Below, in pieces: positions 8,399 through 16,661 of a stretch of 34,050 nucleotides of DNA; positions within the stretch are counted from its first letter, which is position 1, and each line of letters starts with the position of its first letter. The stretch comes from CAYWJA01 sp964458485 (lineage in GTDB: Bacteria; Patescibacteriota; Gracilibacteria; UM-FILTER-43-11), in NCBI GenBank assembly GCA_964458485.1, contig CAYWJA010000017.1:1-34050 (forward strand). The letters run 5' to 3'. The translations under genes were made by a program, and so were the position numbers. Under the pieces are notes generated by a model that worked only from the letters and a program-made list of their open reading frames with translations, ran no database searches and had not been told where the DNA came from.

Positions 8399-11059
8399 TT
8401 AAATTTTAGATTTTACTAACTTTTTCTTATTCTTATAAAAAATGTAAGCAAAGAATGTAGATATAATAACTATCCATGTAGTTTCAGGTCCTGTTTTAGT
8501 TTTTACGGCTTTTTGTGTTGTTTTATATTGATTGATTGTAGTGGTTTGATAAGGAGCTCCTGAGTGTAATGTTGATTGATTGTAAACATTACCTATATTA
8601 GATGAAGAACCACTTAAATCATATGTTGTAATAGGCTGCGTATATTGGCTATATGTATTTTGAAGCGGTTGATTATATAGATTGTTATTTAATGTGGATG
8701 CTGCAGGCTTGAAACTGGCACCGCTAGGAACTGCCATTGCTTCATTGGAAAGCATTGAAATCTGCTTACCTGCAATATCTAATGCTGCTACTGCAAAATA
8801 GTAATTAGTACCATTCATTAAATCCTGAATTTTAGCTGATGTCGTGTTATTTGCGGTTAGCTGATAATCATTATATTTTCCGGGTGCGAATCCTATAAAG
8901 ATTTTATAGTAATAAGCTTGTACATTAGTAAATGGCTGCCAGCTCAATATAACTGATCCATTATAAGCAGTTGCCTGCAGTTGCTTTGTAGTTGTCTGTA
9001 CTACATCAGGTGTAACTGGTATTTCCACCTTATCCGCAATACTACATGCAGCCCCGCTCCATCCTGTATTACATTTACATTGCCCTGTAGTGGAATCACA
9101 GGTACCGTTAATACCACATAACACCTTGGCACATAAATCCGGTGCAACAGGTGTAACCGCAATAGTGGTGCTATTTTCTTTACTTTCTAAATCTTTAGCA
9201 TCTACTGCCTTAACTGCAATAAAATATTGAGTTTTGTTTGTTAAATTCTTCAATTCATATTTAGCTGTGGAATCTGTGGTATCTACTTTTTTATCAAGAT
9301 TGCCGACCTTTGTGCCGTAATAAATTCTATAATTTTTTATTTTCTGTTCATGGCCTGTTACCGCTTTCCATGTAAGGGATATTGATTTATCTCCGGCCTT
9401 TCCTTCCACCCCCTCTACCTTTGGAGGATTTTTTGCCTTAGGAGTTTCAACTTTTATTGTCCCCTTCTTCGTGAATACGGCTTTATTAGAAAGTGAATCA
9501 GCAAGTATAATATCTACAGGAAAACTACCATCATTAGTAGGTGCAACAACAGTTGCACTATAAGTTCCCGGTTCTGAGCCGGATTCTGTCATATCCTGCT
9601 GAACACCTTGCAAACCTACTTTAGCTACACTAAGGCTTTTTTCTGATTGCACCGTAACAGTAACTTTAGTACCCGGCTTAACAGATCCGCTTGTATCCAT
9701 CTTAAAAGAATTAAGAACAGGTGCTACTGTATCTACTGTAATAGTTATGCTTTTGGAAATTTCTCCCTTATTTGACATCACATAAAATGCATGTGAGCCA
9801 CTTGATAGATTTTTAGCCTGATAGCTAAAAAATCCATCCCCATCCGTTTGGCTGGTTCCGATTTGAGTATTATTATCGAATATCTTTAAATCTACATTTG
9901 AATCACCTTTCCCCGTAAGTATTACCAGGCTGCTACCAAGCTTAGATCCATTTGCAGGAGATTTTATAGCTAACTTGGAAGATGTAGCAGCTGGTGTCGC
10001 TGATCCGGTTTTTGATACAATTTGAATTGTCTTTTCACCACTTATTTTAAAGTTCTTTTTATCTAATACTTGTATAGTCTGCTTGCCTGTTTGTGAGAAT
10101 TGTAACGATAAAGAGAAGGTAAATTTTCCGAGGTCAGATGCTTTAAATGTATATTGCCCACTACTTGGCAGGGTTGCATTATCATCGTCGGGTGCTGAGA
10201 TTAATACTGTTCCCGAATAATTTTTAGCAACATTACCTTTTTTATCCTTAGCTGTTACTGTCATTGTTAACTGCTCATTTACCTTAGCTGTAGCAGGGAG
10301 GCCTGTAATTTCGAAGGTACTTACTGGACCTGGCAATACAGTACTATCTCCGCCAATGCTTGCAGAAAGCAAGCTCGCAGAAAAAGGGCTTATTTTTGTT
10401 TTAGCCGGAGCATAAAAAACAATCTCTTCACGATCATCCAATAACTGATTCATTGTTACATCCATTGCGGTATAAACAGAAATGCCCGCAGAACTGGATT
10501 TCACCTTAAAATTAGCACGCCCATCTTTGTCACTCACTCCGTTATTCAGCACTTCTATTTCATCACCTGATCTACTTGAGATAAGTTTTACCTGGTGGTC
10601 AGGAATCGGATTCCTATATTGATCATATAATGTAACTACAACATAACTAGCATCACTTCCTGCCTCCAGCATTTGCAATGTGCTATGCAGGCTAGACATA
10701 GAGCTAGATATTTTATCCGGATATACTTTAAATGATGACTGCGGTGATGATACAGATCCATTTGGATAAACCACAGCTACTTTATAACTGCCAGCGACCT
10801 TAGTCTGATGACCATATAAATCTGTCTTAGCTACACCATCTAAATCTGCAGTCGCAGGTAACCTAATTACAGTACTATCGGGTTTTTCAATTACAAATTT
10901 GATATTTTGGCTGGGCTCTATTAAAGAGGTTTTTAAAAGGGAGGGATATCCGGCTATAGTATCGGTACCGTAGGCTTTTATCGGTAAATAATCTGCTGAC
11001 ACTAAGGGGATTAATGCAATGAGTGCTGCTAGACCTATGATGATGTTTTTTAATTTCAT
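8399..11059 (-). CDS. Large secreted surface protein: Ig-like, FN3 and EGF-like domains, C-terminal anchor
   Basis: An 886-residue exported protein. I start it at the ATG at 11059 (MKLKNIIIG...), because the upstream in-frame codons only translate the leader repeats (SPIGSPIG). Order: signal peptide (about 1-23); Big-1/invasin-like Ig domain (about 125-208); three further Ig-like modules (about 245-350, 362-443, 445-540); FN3 (about 546-638); a six-Cys EGF-like module (about 643-673, with GQCKCNTGWSG); second FN3 (about 693-780); a Tyr/Asn/Gln/Ser-rich linker; then TGPE (about 856-859), a membrane span and a KNKKK tail. The end resembles a sorting-type anchor. A role in adhesion or host-cell attachment is inferred from the domains. 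It is likely controlled through leader copy B and its promoter. Confidence 0.85.
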   Translation of the reverse strand: MKLKNIIIGLAALIALIPLVSADYLPIKAYGTDTIAGYPSLLKTSLIEPSQNIKFVIEKPDSTVIRLPATADLDGVAKTDLYGHQTKVAGSYKVAVVYPNGSVSSPQSSFKVYPDKISSSMSSLHSTLQMLEAGSDASYVVVTLYDQYRNPIPDHQVKLISSRSGDEIEVLNNGVSDKDGRANFKVKSSSAGISVYTAMDVTMNQLLDDREEIVFYAPAKTKISPFSASLLSASIGGDSTVLPGPVSTFEITGLPATAKVNEQLTMTVTAKDKKGNVAKNYSGTVLISAPDDDNATLPSSGQYTFKASDLGKFTFSLSLQFSQTGKQTIQVLDKKNFKISGEKTIQIVSKTGSATPAATSSKLAIKSPANGSKLGSSLVILTGKGDSNVDLKIFDNNTQIGTSQTDGDGFFSYQAKNLSSGSHAFYVMSNKGEISKSITITVDTVAPVLNSFKMDTSGSVKPGTKVTVTVQSEKSLSVAKVGLQGVQQDMTESGSEPGTYSATVVAPTNDGSFPVDIILADSLSNKAVFTKKGTIKVETPKAKNPPKVEGVEGKAGDKSISLTWKAVTGHEQKIKNYRIYYGTKVGNLDKKVDTTDSTAKYELKNLTNKTQYFIAVKAVDAKDLESKENSTTIAVTPVAPDLCAKVLCGINGTCDSTTGQCKCNTGWSGAACSIADKVEIPVTPDVVQTTTKQLQATAYNGSVILSWQPFTNVQAYYYKIFIGFAPGKYNDYQLTANNTTSAKIQDLMNGTNYYFAVAALDIAGKQISMLSNEAMAVPSGASFKPAASTLNNNLYNQPLQNTYSQYTQPITTYDLSGSSSNIGNVYNQSTLHSGAPYQTTTINQYKTTQKAVKTKTGPETTWIVIISTFFAYIFYKNKKKLVKSKI

Positions 11060-11175
11060 AATTCCTATAGGTGATCCTATAGGTGATCCCATTGGTGAGC
11101 CAATTGGGGTTAATCGGTTTCATCCCCTATTGGATCTCCCATTGGATCCTCCGCCAAAGGCGGGATTCCCTATAG
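11060..11175 (-). promoter_or_regulatory. Leader module copy B: hairpin plus four 12-bp repeats
   Basis: Read on the minus strand, the stem CCAATAGGGG (11124-11133) can pair with CCCCAATTGG (11100-11109) across a 14-nt loop. Between the hairpin and the start codon come 12-bp units at 11100, 11088, 11076 and 11064, ending 4 nt before the ATG. The last unit supplies the only AGGA-like sequence near the start, so ribosome access could depend on repeat folding (inference). A short inverted pair CCGCC/GGCGG lies at 11151-11164. A good promoter just upstream puts the whole module in the 5' UTR. Confidence 0.75.
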
Positions 11176-11187
11176 GTATATCATTTA

Positions 11188-11216
11188 ATTATAGCAGATC
11201 CCCCCCTAAAAAGCAA
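11188..11216 (-). promoter_or_regulatory. Promoter upstream of leader copy B
   Basis: On the minus strand TTGCTT (11211-11216) is 17 bp from TATAAT (11188-11193), and TGC precedes the -10, giving an extended -10. The 11 nt after the -10 end in TGATATA, as they do in copy C. Transcription would start near 11181, just before the leader module. Confidence 0.65.
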
Positions 11217-11284
11217 TCCTTAGGGGTATATCTAAAAAATATTCGATTATTTTCGTCAATCGAATTATAAATACAAAATATTAT

Positions 11285-12151
11285 TTAAAACTCACTCATT
11301 TTTTCCATCACAAGTGCCCTCGCATTACCGCTCATATCCCCAATGTGTTTTATTCTATAGTCTGGTAATTTTCTTTCAATTTCAGGAATTTGCGATTCGA
11401 ATAGCTCAAAAAACATTACAATAGGTCTGATACTTCGTATTTGATCTAATAATTTTCTATAAATATCTACCCCATCATCACCTCCATACAAAGATGTAGA
11501 TGGCTCGTGTTTTAAATCGGGCTTAACCTTAAGATCGTTAGGTATATAAGGAAGGTTTGCGGACAGAATTACCTTTTTATCTTTTAATAAATCATAAGGA
11601 ATGTCTCTTAATAAATCAGACTGAATTAATTGAATTCTGGATGTGAGATTATGTTTTTTTATATTTTTTTTGGCAGTTTCCAATGCATCTTTACTTACAT
11701 CCGTTGCAATCGCGCTAAGTCCATCAATATTTTTTAGCACAGACACAGGAATACAGCCACTTCCAGTTCCTATATCAAGCAAAACATATTTTGAAAATCG
11801 AAAATCGAAGAGTGACGTTTTTAAGCCATTTAAATATTTAATTAAAGATTCAACAAGCACCTCTGTATCCGGCCTCGGCACTAAAACGCTATTATCTACA
11901 GAAAAATCCAGAAAAAAGAATTCTTTTTTACCTGTTAAATACGCAACAGGTTCCCCTTTTTTACGCCTTTCGATTAACACCTTGTATCGCTTCATTGTAT
12001 TCAGGCTGATCTTCTTATTGTCATGCGTAAGCAAAAAAGTAACAGGCTTATTTAAATCATGCGCAAGTAAAACTTCTGCATCTAAACGTGCGCTACTAGA
12101 CGACCTCATTAGGTTTTCATGACCCCATTGTAGTAGTTCTTTTATTTGCAA
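11285..12151 (-). CDS. prmC: Peptide chain release factor N5-glutamine methyltransferase
   Basis: PrmC methylates the Gln of the GGQ motif in RF1/RF2 using SAM. The 288-residue length is normal. The N-terminal helical domain and the conserved GEPVAYLTGKKEFFFLDF (about 66-83) are present, followed by VLVPRPDTEVLVE (about 89-101). The SAM motif LLDIGTGSG is at about 124-132, and the catalytic NPPY-type motif appears as SANLPYIP (about 197-204). The second Pro-to-Leu change in NPPY is unusual outside CPR-like groups. The start is a TTG at 12149-12151. I prefer it because it yields the conserved IKELLQW N-terminus, whereas the next ATG (residue 15) would remove it. No Shine-Dalgarno sequence is visible. 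Confidence 0.9.
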   Translation of the reverse strand: MQIKELLQWGHENLMRSSSSARLDAEVLLAHDLNKPVTFLLTHDNKKISLNTMKRYKVLIERRKKGEPVAYLTGKKEFFFLDFSVDNSVLVPRPDTEVLVESLIKYLNGLKTSLFDFRFSKYVLLDIGTGSGCIPVSVLKNIDGLSAIATDVSKDALETAKKNIKKHNLTSRIQLIQSDLLRDIPYDLLKDKKVILSANLPYIPNDLKVKPDLKHEPSTSLYGGDDGVDIYRKLLDQIRSIRPIVMFFELFESQIPEIERKLPDYRIKHIGDMSGNARALVMEKMSEF

Positions 12152-12237
12152 GATTTATTATTATAAAATTACAAAACAAGATTACAAGATTCAATGCTTT
12201 TTGTCATCCTTAATAGCATGAAGGGAAATTTTACCCC

Positions 12238-12290
12238 TTGTCATCCTGCACTTGCCTGTCCCGCACGAAGCTGCGGGGATGCGGGATCCA
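12238..12290 (-). repeat. Compound palindrome TGGATCCCG...TGACAA (intergenic copy 1)
   Basis: Same element as 20256-20307 (inside a gene) and 30158-30210, here in reverse orientation. The inner stem CCCGCAC/CTGCGGG nests within an outer ATCCCG/CAGGAT-type stem. The spacer 12152-12510 otherwise contains AT-rich sequence and a second palindrome, with no gene. Confidence 0.7.
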
Positions 12291-12418
12291 TGTGATTAAT
12301 TGTCTATATTTATTACTCTTTTGATAATAATCAAATTAGCCGAATATGCGAATATTTTCGCAATATCGGAAAATTAGATAATTAGTATATTAGCAATATA
12401 ATTATCAAATATTAACAA

Positions 12419-12444
12419 GATCCCCGACTAAATCGGGGATGACA
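12419..12444. repeat. GATCCCCGA...TCGGGGATGACA palindrome
   Basis: Member of the TGTCATCCCCGA family with arms ATCCCCGA and TCGGGGAT. It lies about 65 bp beyond the stop codon of the next minus-strand gene. Confidence 0.7.
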
Positions 12445-12510
12445 AACGGTGGAATATTGTTTCATATCATCAGGATGACAAATGTATGAATAATCCCTCC
12501 ATTTCTTCCT

Positions 12511-13968
12511 TTAAATTTTATTCAAAACCTCTCTTGTAGTAGGCCCTACACGGCCAGCACCCTGATCAGTCGGCTTTTTAACAATACCTTTTGCAATCTG
12601 AAACTCAATTAACGCCACTCGGGTCTGATTACCAAAAAATCCAGTATTAAGACCTTCCCCTAAATATCCCATGGCAATTAAAACATCCTGCATTTTTTTA
12701 ACATCACCGCTCCTGTCTTTATAGTCAATATCCTTTGTTAATAAATCACTTTCCTTTATTAAATCTATATTAAACAGTAAACTTTTTCTTTCTGTTTTTT
12801 TAGTATAACTTTTTAAATTAACAAGCTTAGGCAGTTCTATTTTTGCAGGAACCCATGTTTGTATTTTTTTAGGAAATTCTTTGAGCTTTTTCATTTGTTC
12901 GCCAATTGCAGCAATTAATGCAGTATGTGTTTTTTTGCCAAAATACCCAGCCCCTCTGTCATATTCGCTTTTTACAACATCATGGTTTTTTTGAAACTGA
13001 TAAACCGCATCAATGGTAATTTTATCGTATTTTCCATTCAGTTCACCTCTATAATAACCCAGCTCCCAGAGCATTTGCTGAAGGCGGTAAACTTTGTTTC
13101 CGGAATCCTTTTTGCCAATATTAGATGTCAATGCTTCGATGTTTCTTTTTAATCTATTCTGATTTTTAATCACACGTGAATTAAATTCTTCTGATTTAAT
13201 TTTTAATACTGCACTTGTCTTCGGTCCAACATTACCTGCACCCTGTGCATTTTTATTTGGAATAATATTTTCGGAAATCTGAAAAGCTAGTATTGCATCT
13301 TTTGTCTGCTTATCTATTTTTCCATTGGTCGGACCATCGTAAAAACCAAACATTCTTAATGCCTCCTGTAAATCTTTTATATCTACACTAGGAGATTTTT
13401 TCGTAACAGGGTTGCTAAAAGATTTGGATGCAATTAATTTCTTTGCTTTTAATTTTTTAACTAATGAACTCGGTAGCTTATTATTAACCCATGAATAATC
13501 CAGATTAATTCTTATGTCTTCTGATGAATCATAATAAACTTCACCTTCTACCATTCTCATACCCCAATTAAGAGCACGAGCCAATCCTTCCTCACCTCTT
13601 CCCATCCATACATCTATACGATCATAATCTTTATGCGCGAGTATTGCTCCGCCTCTATCGTGAATTTCTCCTATGCCCAAAGTAGGTATATATATACGTG
13701 TTCCATATGGATAATTCCTTGGTGCCGCAACCATACCTACAAAAACCGGTGTGCCATCTGCACCATTTGTACCATTACCATTTAATCTTTTATCTCCTTC
13801 GAAACTGCCTTTTATATAGTGGCTCTGGTTTGGCAGTGGCGAATAATAAGCAGATACCATAAAAAGCTTTTTTTCAGTACTTCTTTTTTCAGCTTTTATG
13901 ACAGATATTGAAATACTGATTAGAAGTATTATGAGTCCTATGGAGATTTTTTTGAAAATATTTTTCAC
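12511..13968 (-). CDS. Secreted 3D-domain (RlpA/MltA-like barrel) protein with three peptidoglycan-binding repeats
   Basis: I start this at a GTG (13968), giving a 485-residue protein with a clean signal peptide (MKNIFKKISIGLIILLIS...). The longer frame to 14049 only translates leader repeats (IPNRIPNR). A 3D/double-psi barrel domain covers about residues 35-145, with VSAYYSPLPNQ, GDKRLNGNG, GTRIYIP, EIHDRGGAI and DYDRIDVWMG. The Asp residues in the last two motifs match the three-Asp signature. Three PG_binding_1 repeats follow at about 197-245, 290-335 and 425-475, each with LQ/MQ...LG/FG...G and a final FQ. It probably binds and may cleave peptidoglycan glycan strands outside the membrane. 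Enzyme activity is inferred from the barrel type. Confidence 0.85.
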   Translation of the reverse strand: MKNIFKKISIGLIILLISISISVIKAEKRSTEKKLFMVSAYYSPLPNQSHYIKGSFEGDKRLNGNGTNGADGTPVFVGMVAAPRNYPYGTRIYIPTLGIGEIHDRGGAILAHKDYDRIDVWMGRGEEGLARALNWGMRMVEGEVYYDSSEDIRINLDYSWVNNKLPSSLVKKLKAKKLIASKSFSNPVTKKSPSVDIKDLQEALRMFGFYDGPTNGKIDKQTKDAILAFQISENIIPNKNAQGAGNVGPKTSAVLKIKSEEFNSRVIKNQNRLKRNIEALTSNIGKKDSGNKVYRLQQMLWELGYYRGELNGKYDKITIDAVYQFQKNHDVVKSEYDRGAGYFGKKTHTALIAAIGEQMKKLKEFPKKIQTWVPAKIELPKLVNLKSYTKKTERKSLLFNIDLIKESDLLTKDIDYKDRSGDVKKMQDVLIAMGYLGEGLNTGFFGNQTRVALIEFQIAKGIVKKPTDQGAGRVGPTTREVLNKI

Positions 13969-14083
13969 ATTCCTATTGGGGATCCTATTGGGGATCCTAT
14001 TGGGGATCCTATTGGGGCTAAACAGAACAACCCCTATTGGATCTCCCATTGGCTCCGCCTATTGGCTCCGCCTATTGGGTATA
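13969..14083 (-). promoter_or_regulatory. Leader module copy C: hairpin plus four perfect 12-bp repeats
   Basis: Plus-strand units CCTATTGGGGAT at 13972, 13984 and 13996 are identical, and the fourth (14008-14017) is the hairpin arm. This arm pairs with 14031-14040 across a 13-nt loop. The 26 nt at 14031-14056 match copy B at 25 positions. Upstream are further units with GGCGGAG/CTCCGCC words. The array ends 3 nt before the GTG start. As in copy B, the AGG nearest the start lies in the last repeat. Confidence 0.75.
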
Positions 14084-14090
14084 TCAGTAT

Positions 14091-14119
14091 ATTCTACACT
14101 ATTTTTAAAAAACCTGCAA
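14091..14119 (-). promoter_or_regulatory. Promoter upstream of leader copy C
   Basis: On the minus strand TTGCAG (14114-14119) is 17 bp from TAGAAT (14091-14096). The next 11 nt end in TGATATA exactly as in copy B, so both leaders share their transcription start region. The predicted start is near 14084. Confidence 0.6.
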
Positions 14120-14162
14120 TCATGTATGGTTGCAGAAAATATAAAAAATTGGATAATTAAAT

Positions 14163-15242
14163 CTAAATCTTCATAATATTCAGCTCCTTCGAAACCCCCT
14201 TTGTCAAAACCTCTACTTTCCCCTTTTTACTTACATAAACCATATCTTCAATTCGAACACCGCCTTTGAATTTATCTGAGTAAACCCCAGGTTCAATTGT
14301 AAATACCATACCGGGTTTTACTTTTAATTTATTTGGATTGTTTTTAGTGTCTTCACTTACTTTTGGTAATTCATGAACCTTTAAACCAATGCCGTGTCCG
14401 GTTGCATGCCCAAAATACTCGGAATAACCAACTTCGCTAATTACATCACGAGCTGCCTTATCTATATCAGATAGTCTGACATCCGGCCTTATTGCTTTTA
14501 CCCCCGCCTTATTCGCCTTTAATATCAAATTATAAATCTCTTTTTCAGATTCTTTCGGATTTTTTGTATAAATCATTCTCGTCATATCTGTACAGTAACC
14601 TTTATATTTAATGCCAAAATCAATCATAATTTTATCTCCTCTTCTCAATTTTGCACTTGTCCTTATCTGATGGACATTTGCCGTATTTTTACCAAAAGAG
14701 ATAATAGGCGCAAAAGAAAAGCCTTCACCGCCAAGCCGACGGATAATCGAAAGTAAATTCCATTCCATTTCACTTTCTGTTTGGGTAACCATGATTGTTT
14801 TTATAAATTCCTTAAAAGATTTATTGGCAATCTGCACTCCTTTTTTGATTATTTTAATTTCATTTTTATCTTTTATCATTCGTAATTCCTCAACTAATCC
14901 CGATATGGATTTAATTTTTACACCTTTTAATTTTCTCCGATATCTTAAAAAATGTTTATAGCTAACATCCCTGTCTTCCAGGCCAAGCGTTTTAAATCTG
15001 CCTGCTATTTTTTTAATACCATCTTTTTGATTAAAAATAGATACTTGTTTTGGAATTTGCCTGCGTGCGATTCTTAAATATCTAAAATCCGTAATAAGTC
15101 TAGCCTTTTTCTGGCTCACTAAAAGCTTGCCATTAGTACCAACAAATCCGCACAAATAACGTACATTGGTTGGATTTGTGATAAGTACGGCGCTTAGTTT
15201 TTTTTGGCGAATTATGGTTTGTAGTTTTTTTATTCTTTGCAT
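14163..15242 (-). CDS. M24B metallopeptidase, Xaa-Pro aminopeptidase/dipeptidase type
   Basis: A 359-residue two-domain protein. The N-terminal creatinase-like domain (about 1-125) contains LITNPTNVRYLCGFVGTNG, and the C-terminal pita-bread peptidase domain covers about 130-350. All five metal ligands are visible: Asp208 (MIDFG), Asp219 (CTDMTR), His283 (HATGHGIG), Glu318 (TIEPGVY) and Glu332 (RIEDM). The catalytic His in VHQIR (about 190-194) is also present. It would remove N-terminal residues preceding proline in the cytoplasm. Length and domain order fit PepP/PepQ-like proteins. Which of the two cannot be decided, so no symbol is given. It is divergent from the purine operon across a short spacer. 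Confidence 0.9.
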   Translation of the reverse strand: MQRIKKLQTIIRQKKLSAVLITNPTNVRYLCGFVGTNGKLLVSQKKARLITDFRYLRIARRQIPKQVSIFNQKDGIKKIAGRFKTLGLEDRDVSYKHFLRYRRKLKGVKIKSISGLVEELRMIKDKNEIKIIKKGVQIANKSFKEFIKTIMVTQTESEMEWNLLSIIRRLGGEGFSFAPIISFGKNTANVHQIRTSAKLRRGDKIMIDFGIKYKGYCTDMTRMIYTKNPKESEKEIYNLILKANKAGVKAIRPDVRLSDIDKAARDVISEVGYSEYFGHATGHGIGLKVHELPKVSEDTKNNPNKLKVKPGMVFTIEPGVYSDKFKGGVRIEDMVYVSKKGKVEVLTKGVSKELNIMKI

Positions 15243-15265
15243 AAATCAAAATTACGGAAAAATCA

Positions 15266-15295
15266 TTTCACACGCAATAGGATTTTAGGTAAACT
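15266..15295 (+). promoter_or_regulatory. Candidate promoter for the purC-purE operon
   Basis: TTTCAC (15266-15271) is 18 bp from TAAACT (15290-15295), 23 nt before the ATG at 15319, in the divergent spacer. Both boxes are only moderate matches. Confidence 0.35.
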
Positions 15296-15318
15296 AAGAA
15301 TAATCTTAATTATTGTAT

Positions 15319-15546
15319 ATGGCTGAAGTAGACACACATTCAATACCATCTGAAATTATGAAAGAATATAGAGATAATCAGGATGCAATTGCAGAATTAA
15401 CAGAAGGAATACCTGGATTTGTGGCAGGGGCTGAAAAGAATATTCCAGGATACGCATCAGGCGCTGCAGTTCTAAGTGCAACAGTAGTATTATTGCGCGA
15501 TCGTCAGAAAAAATTACTTGATGACTATCCTAATTTAGCAGAATAA
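15319..15546 (+). CDS. Small unknown protein upstream of purC
   Basis: A 75-residue product starting MAEVDTHSIPSEIMKEY. I use the ATG at 15319 rather than the in-frame TTG two codons earlier. The N-terminal half is acidic and helical. A Gly/Ala/Val-rich stretch (about 42-58, SGAAVLSATVVLL) could be a short membrane or buried helix, and it is followed by a basic RDRQKKLLDDYP. I do not recognise the family. It is the first gene of the plus-strand run, 26 bp before purC, so it is probably co-transcribed with the purine genes. No functional link is evident. Confidence 0.6.
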   Translation: MAEVDTHSIPSEIMKEYRDNQDAIAELTEGIPGFVAGAEKNIPGYASGAAVLSATVVLLRDRQKKLLDDYPNLAE

Positions 15547-15572
15547 AAATTATAATTTAACCCTATAAAGTT

Positions 15573-16541
15573 ATGGCTGACCGAGACATTATCAAACAAA
15601 ACCTTAAAAATACTGTTACAAAAACGGATTTTGCTGGTTTTAAAAAACTTCACGAAGGCAAAGTTCGTGATACTTATGAAAAAGACGGTAAATATATACT
15701 TGTAACAACAGATCGTCAGTCTGCTTTCGATAGAATTCTTGCAGCAATACCCTTTAAGGGTGCTGTACTTAATATGTTTAGTAAATTCTGGTTTGATCAA
15801 ACTAAAGATATTGTTCCAAATCATATTATTGCCATTCCCGATCCTAATATTGCAATTGTTAAAAAAGTTAAAATTTTCCCTGTAGAAGTTGTAGTACGTG
15901 GTTATATTACGGGTTCAACCGATACATCTGCCTGGTATAACTACGAAAAAGGAGAAAGGATGTTTTGTGGCAATTTACTTCCTGAAGGATTAAAAAAGAA
16001 TCAAAAATTTGATGTACCAATTATAACCCCTACAACAAAAGCCGAAGATCATGATGAGAAAATTTCTCGCGATGAAATTATTAGTCAAAATTTAGTTTCA
16101 GAAGAAAAATGGAATAAGATAGAAGAGTATGCACTTGCTATATTCAATAAAGGAACTGAAATTGCGGCGAGCAAAGGCTTTATTTTTGTAGATACAAAAT
16201 ATGAATTTGGTGAAGATGAAGAGGGTAATATTGTACTTGCTGATGAAGTAAATACTCCTGACTCATCCCGCTATTGGGTTGCAGATACTTACGAAGAACG
16301 TATGGCTGCTGGTCAAGAGCCACAAAATTTCGACAAGGAATTCCTAAGGCTTTGGTTTAAGGATCATTGTGATCCATATAATGATCCGGAGCTTCCAGAT
16401 GCCCCAGCTGAACTTGTTGAAGAACTCTCTTCCCGCTATATTGATATATATGAAAAAGTTACAGGCAGTGCTTTTGAATACAATGCGGATAAACCTGTAC
16501 TTGAAAGAATGCAGGAAAATCTTGATAATTATTTTAGCTAA
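15573..16541 (+). CDS. purC: Phosphoribosylaminoimidazole-succinocarboxamide synthase (SAICAR synthetase)
   Basis: PurC joins CAIR and aspartate with ATP to make SAICAR in purine synthesis. Typical motifs are present in order: KLHEGKVRDTYE (about 25-36, nucleotide-binding loop), TTDRQSAFDRIL (about 46-57), VVRGYITGSTDTSAW (about 109-123), and ITPTTKAEDHDEKIS (about 151-165). Further on come FVDTKYEFG and VLADEVNTPDSSRYW (about 220-234). At 322 residues it is longer than the compact E. coli type (about 237) and nearer to the longer type common in other lineages. It is followed by purE after a repeat-filled gap. The adjacency of PurC and a class II PurE recalls the fused animal PAICS enzyme. 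Confidence 0.95.
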   Translation: MADRDIIKQNLKNTVTKTDFAGFKKLHEGKVRDTYEKDGKYILVTTDRQSAFDRILAAIPFKGAVLNMFSKFWFDQTKDIVPNHIIAIPDPNIAIVKKVKIFPVEVVVRGYITGSTDTSAWYNYEKGERMFCGNLLPEGLKKNQKFDVPIITPTTKAEDHDEKISRDEIISQNLVSEEKWNKIEEYALAIFNKGTEIAASKGFIFVDTKYEFGEDEEGNIVLADEVNTPDSSRYWVADTYEERMAAGQEPQNFDKEFLRLWFKDHCDPYNDPELPDAPAELVEELSSRYIDIYEKVTGSAFEYNADKPVLERMQENLDNYFS

Positions 16542-16551
16542 ACTTTCCTGT

Positions 16552-16633
16552 TGTCATCCTGTCCCGACTTGTCGGGATCAGGATCCACGATTTGCTGGTA
16601 AAAGATGGATCCCGGATCAAGTCCGGGATGACA
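16552..16633. repeat. Two TGTCATCC/GGATGACA palindromes between purC and purE
   Basis: The first element, 16552-16587, contains TCCCGAC/GTCGGGA. The second, 16606-16633, contains ATCCCGGA/TCCGGGAT. They face each other and end with TGACA, so they can also pair end to end (TGTCATCC with GGATGACA). The tail of an overlapping frame reads WIPDQVRDDK, a well-known artefact of this repeat type. Confidence 0.75.
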
Positions 16634-16661
16634 AATAGTAATAATTCTAACCCCTAAGATC

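Noticed and set aside
11019..11270. Plus-strand frame with GDPIGDPIGEPIG
   Set aside because: It is a translation of leader copy B in the opposite direction. The periodic residues come from the 12-bp repeat.
13972..14017. CRISPR-like array
   Set aside because: Units of 12 bp are contiguous with no unique spacers, and no cas gene is present. They are tandem repeats of the leader module.
16369..16638. 89-residue plus-strand frame overlapping the end of purC
   Set aside because: Its first part is purC in another frame, and its tail WIPDQVRDDK is a translation of the palindromic repeat.
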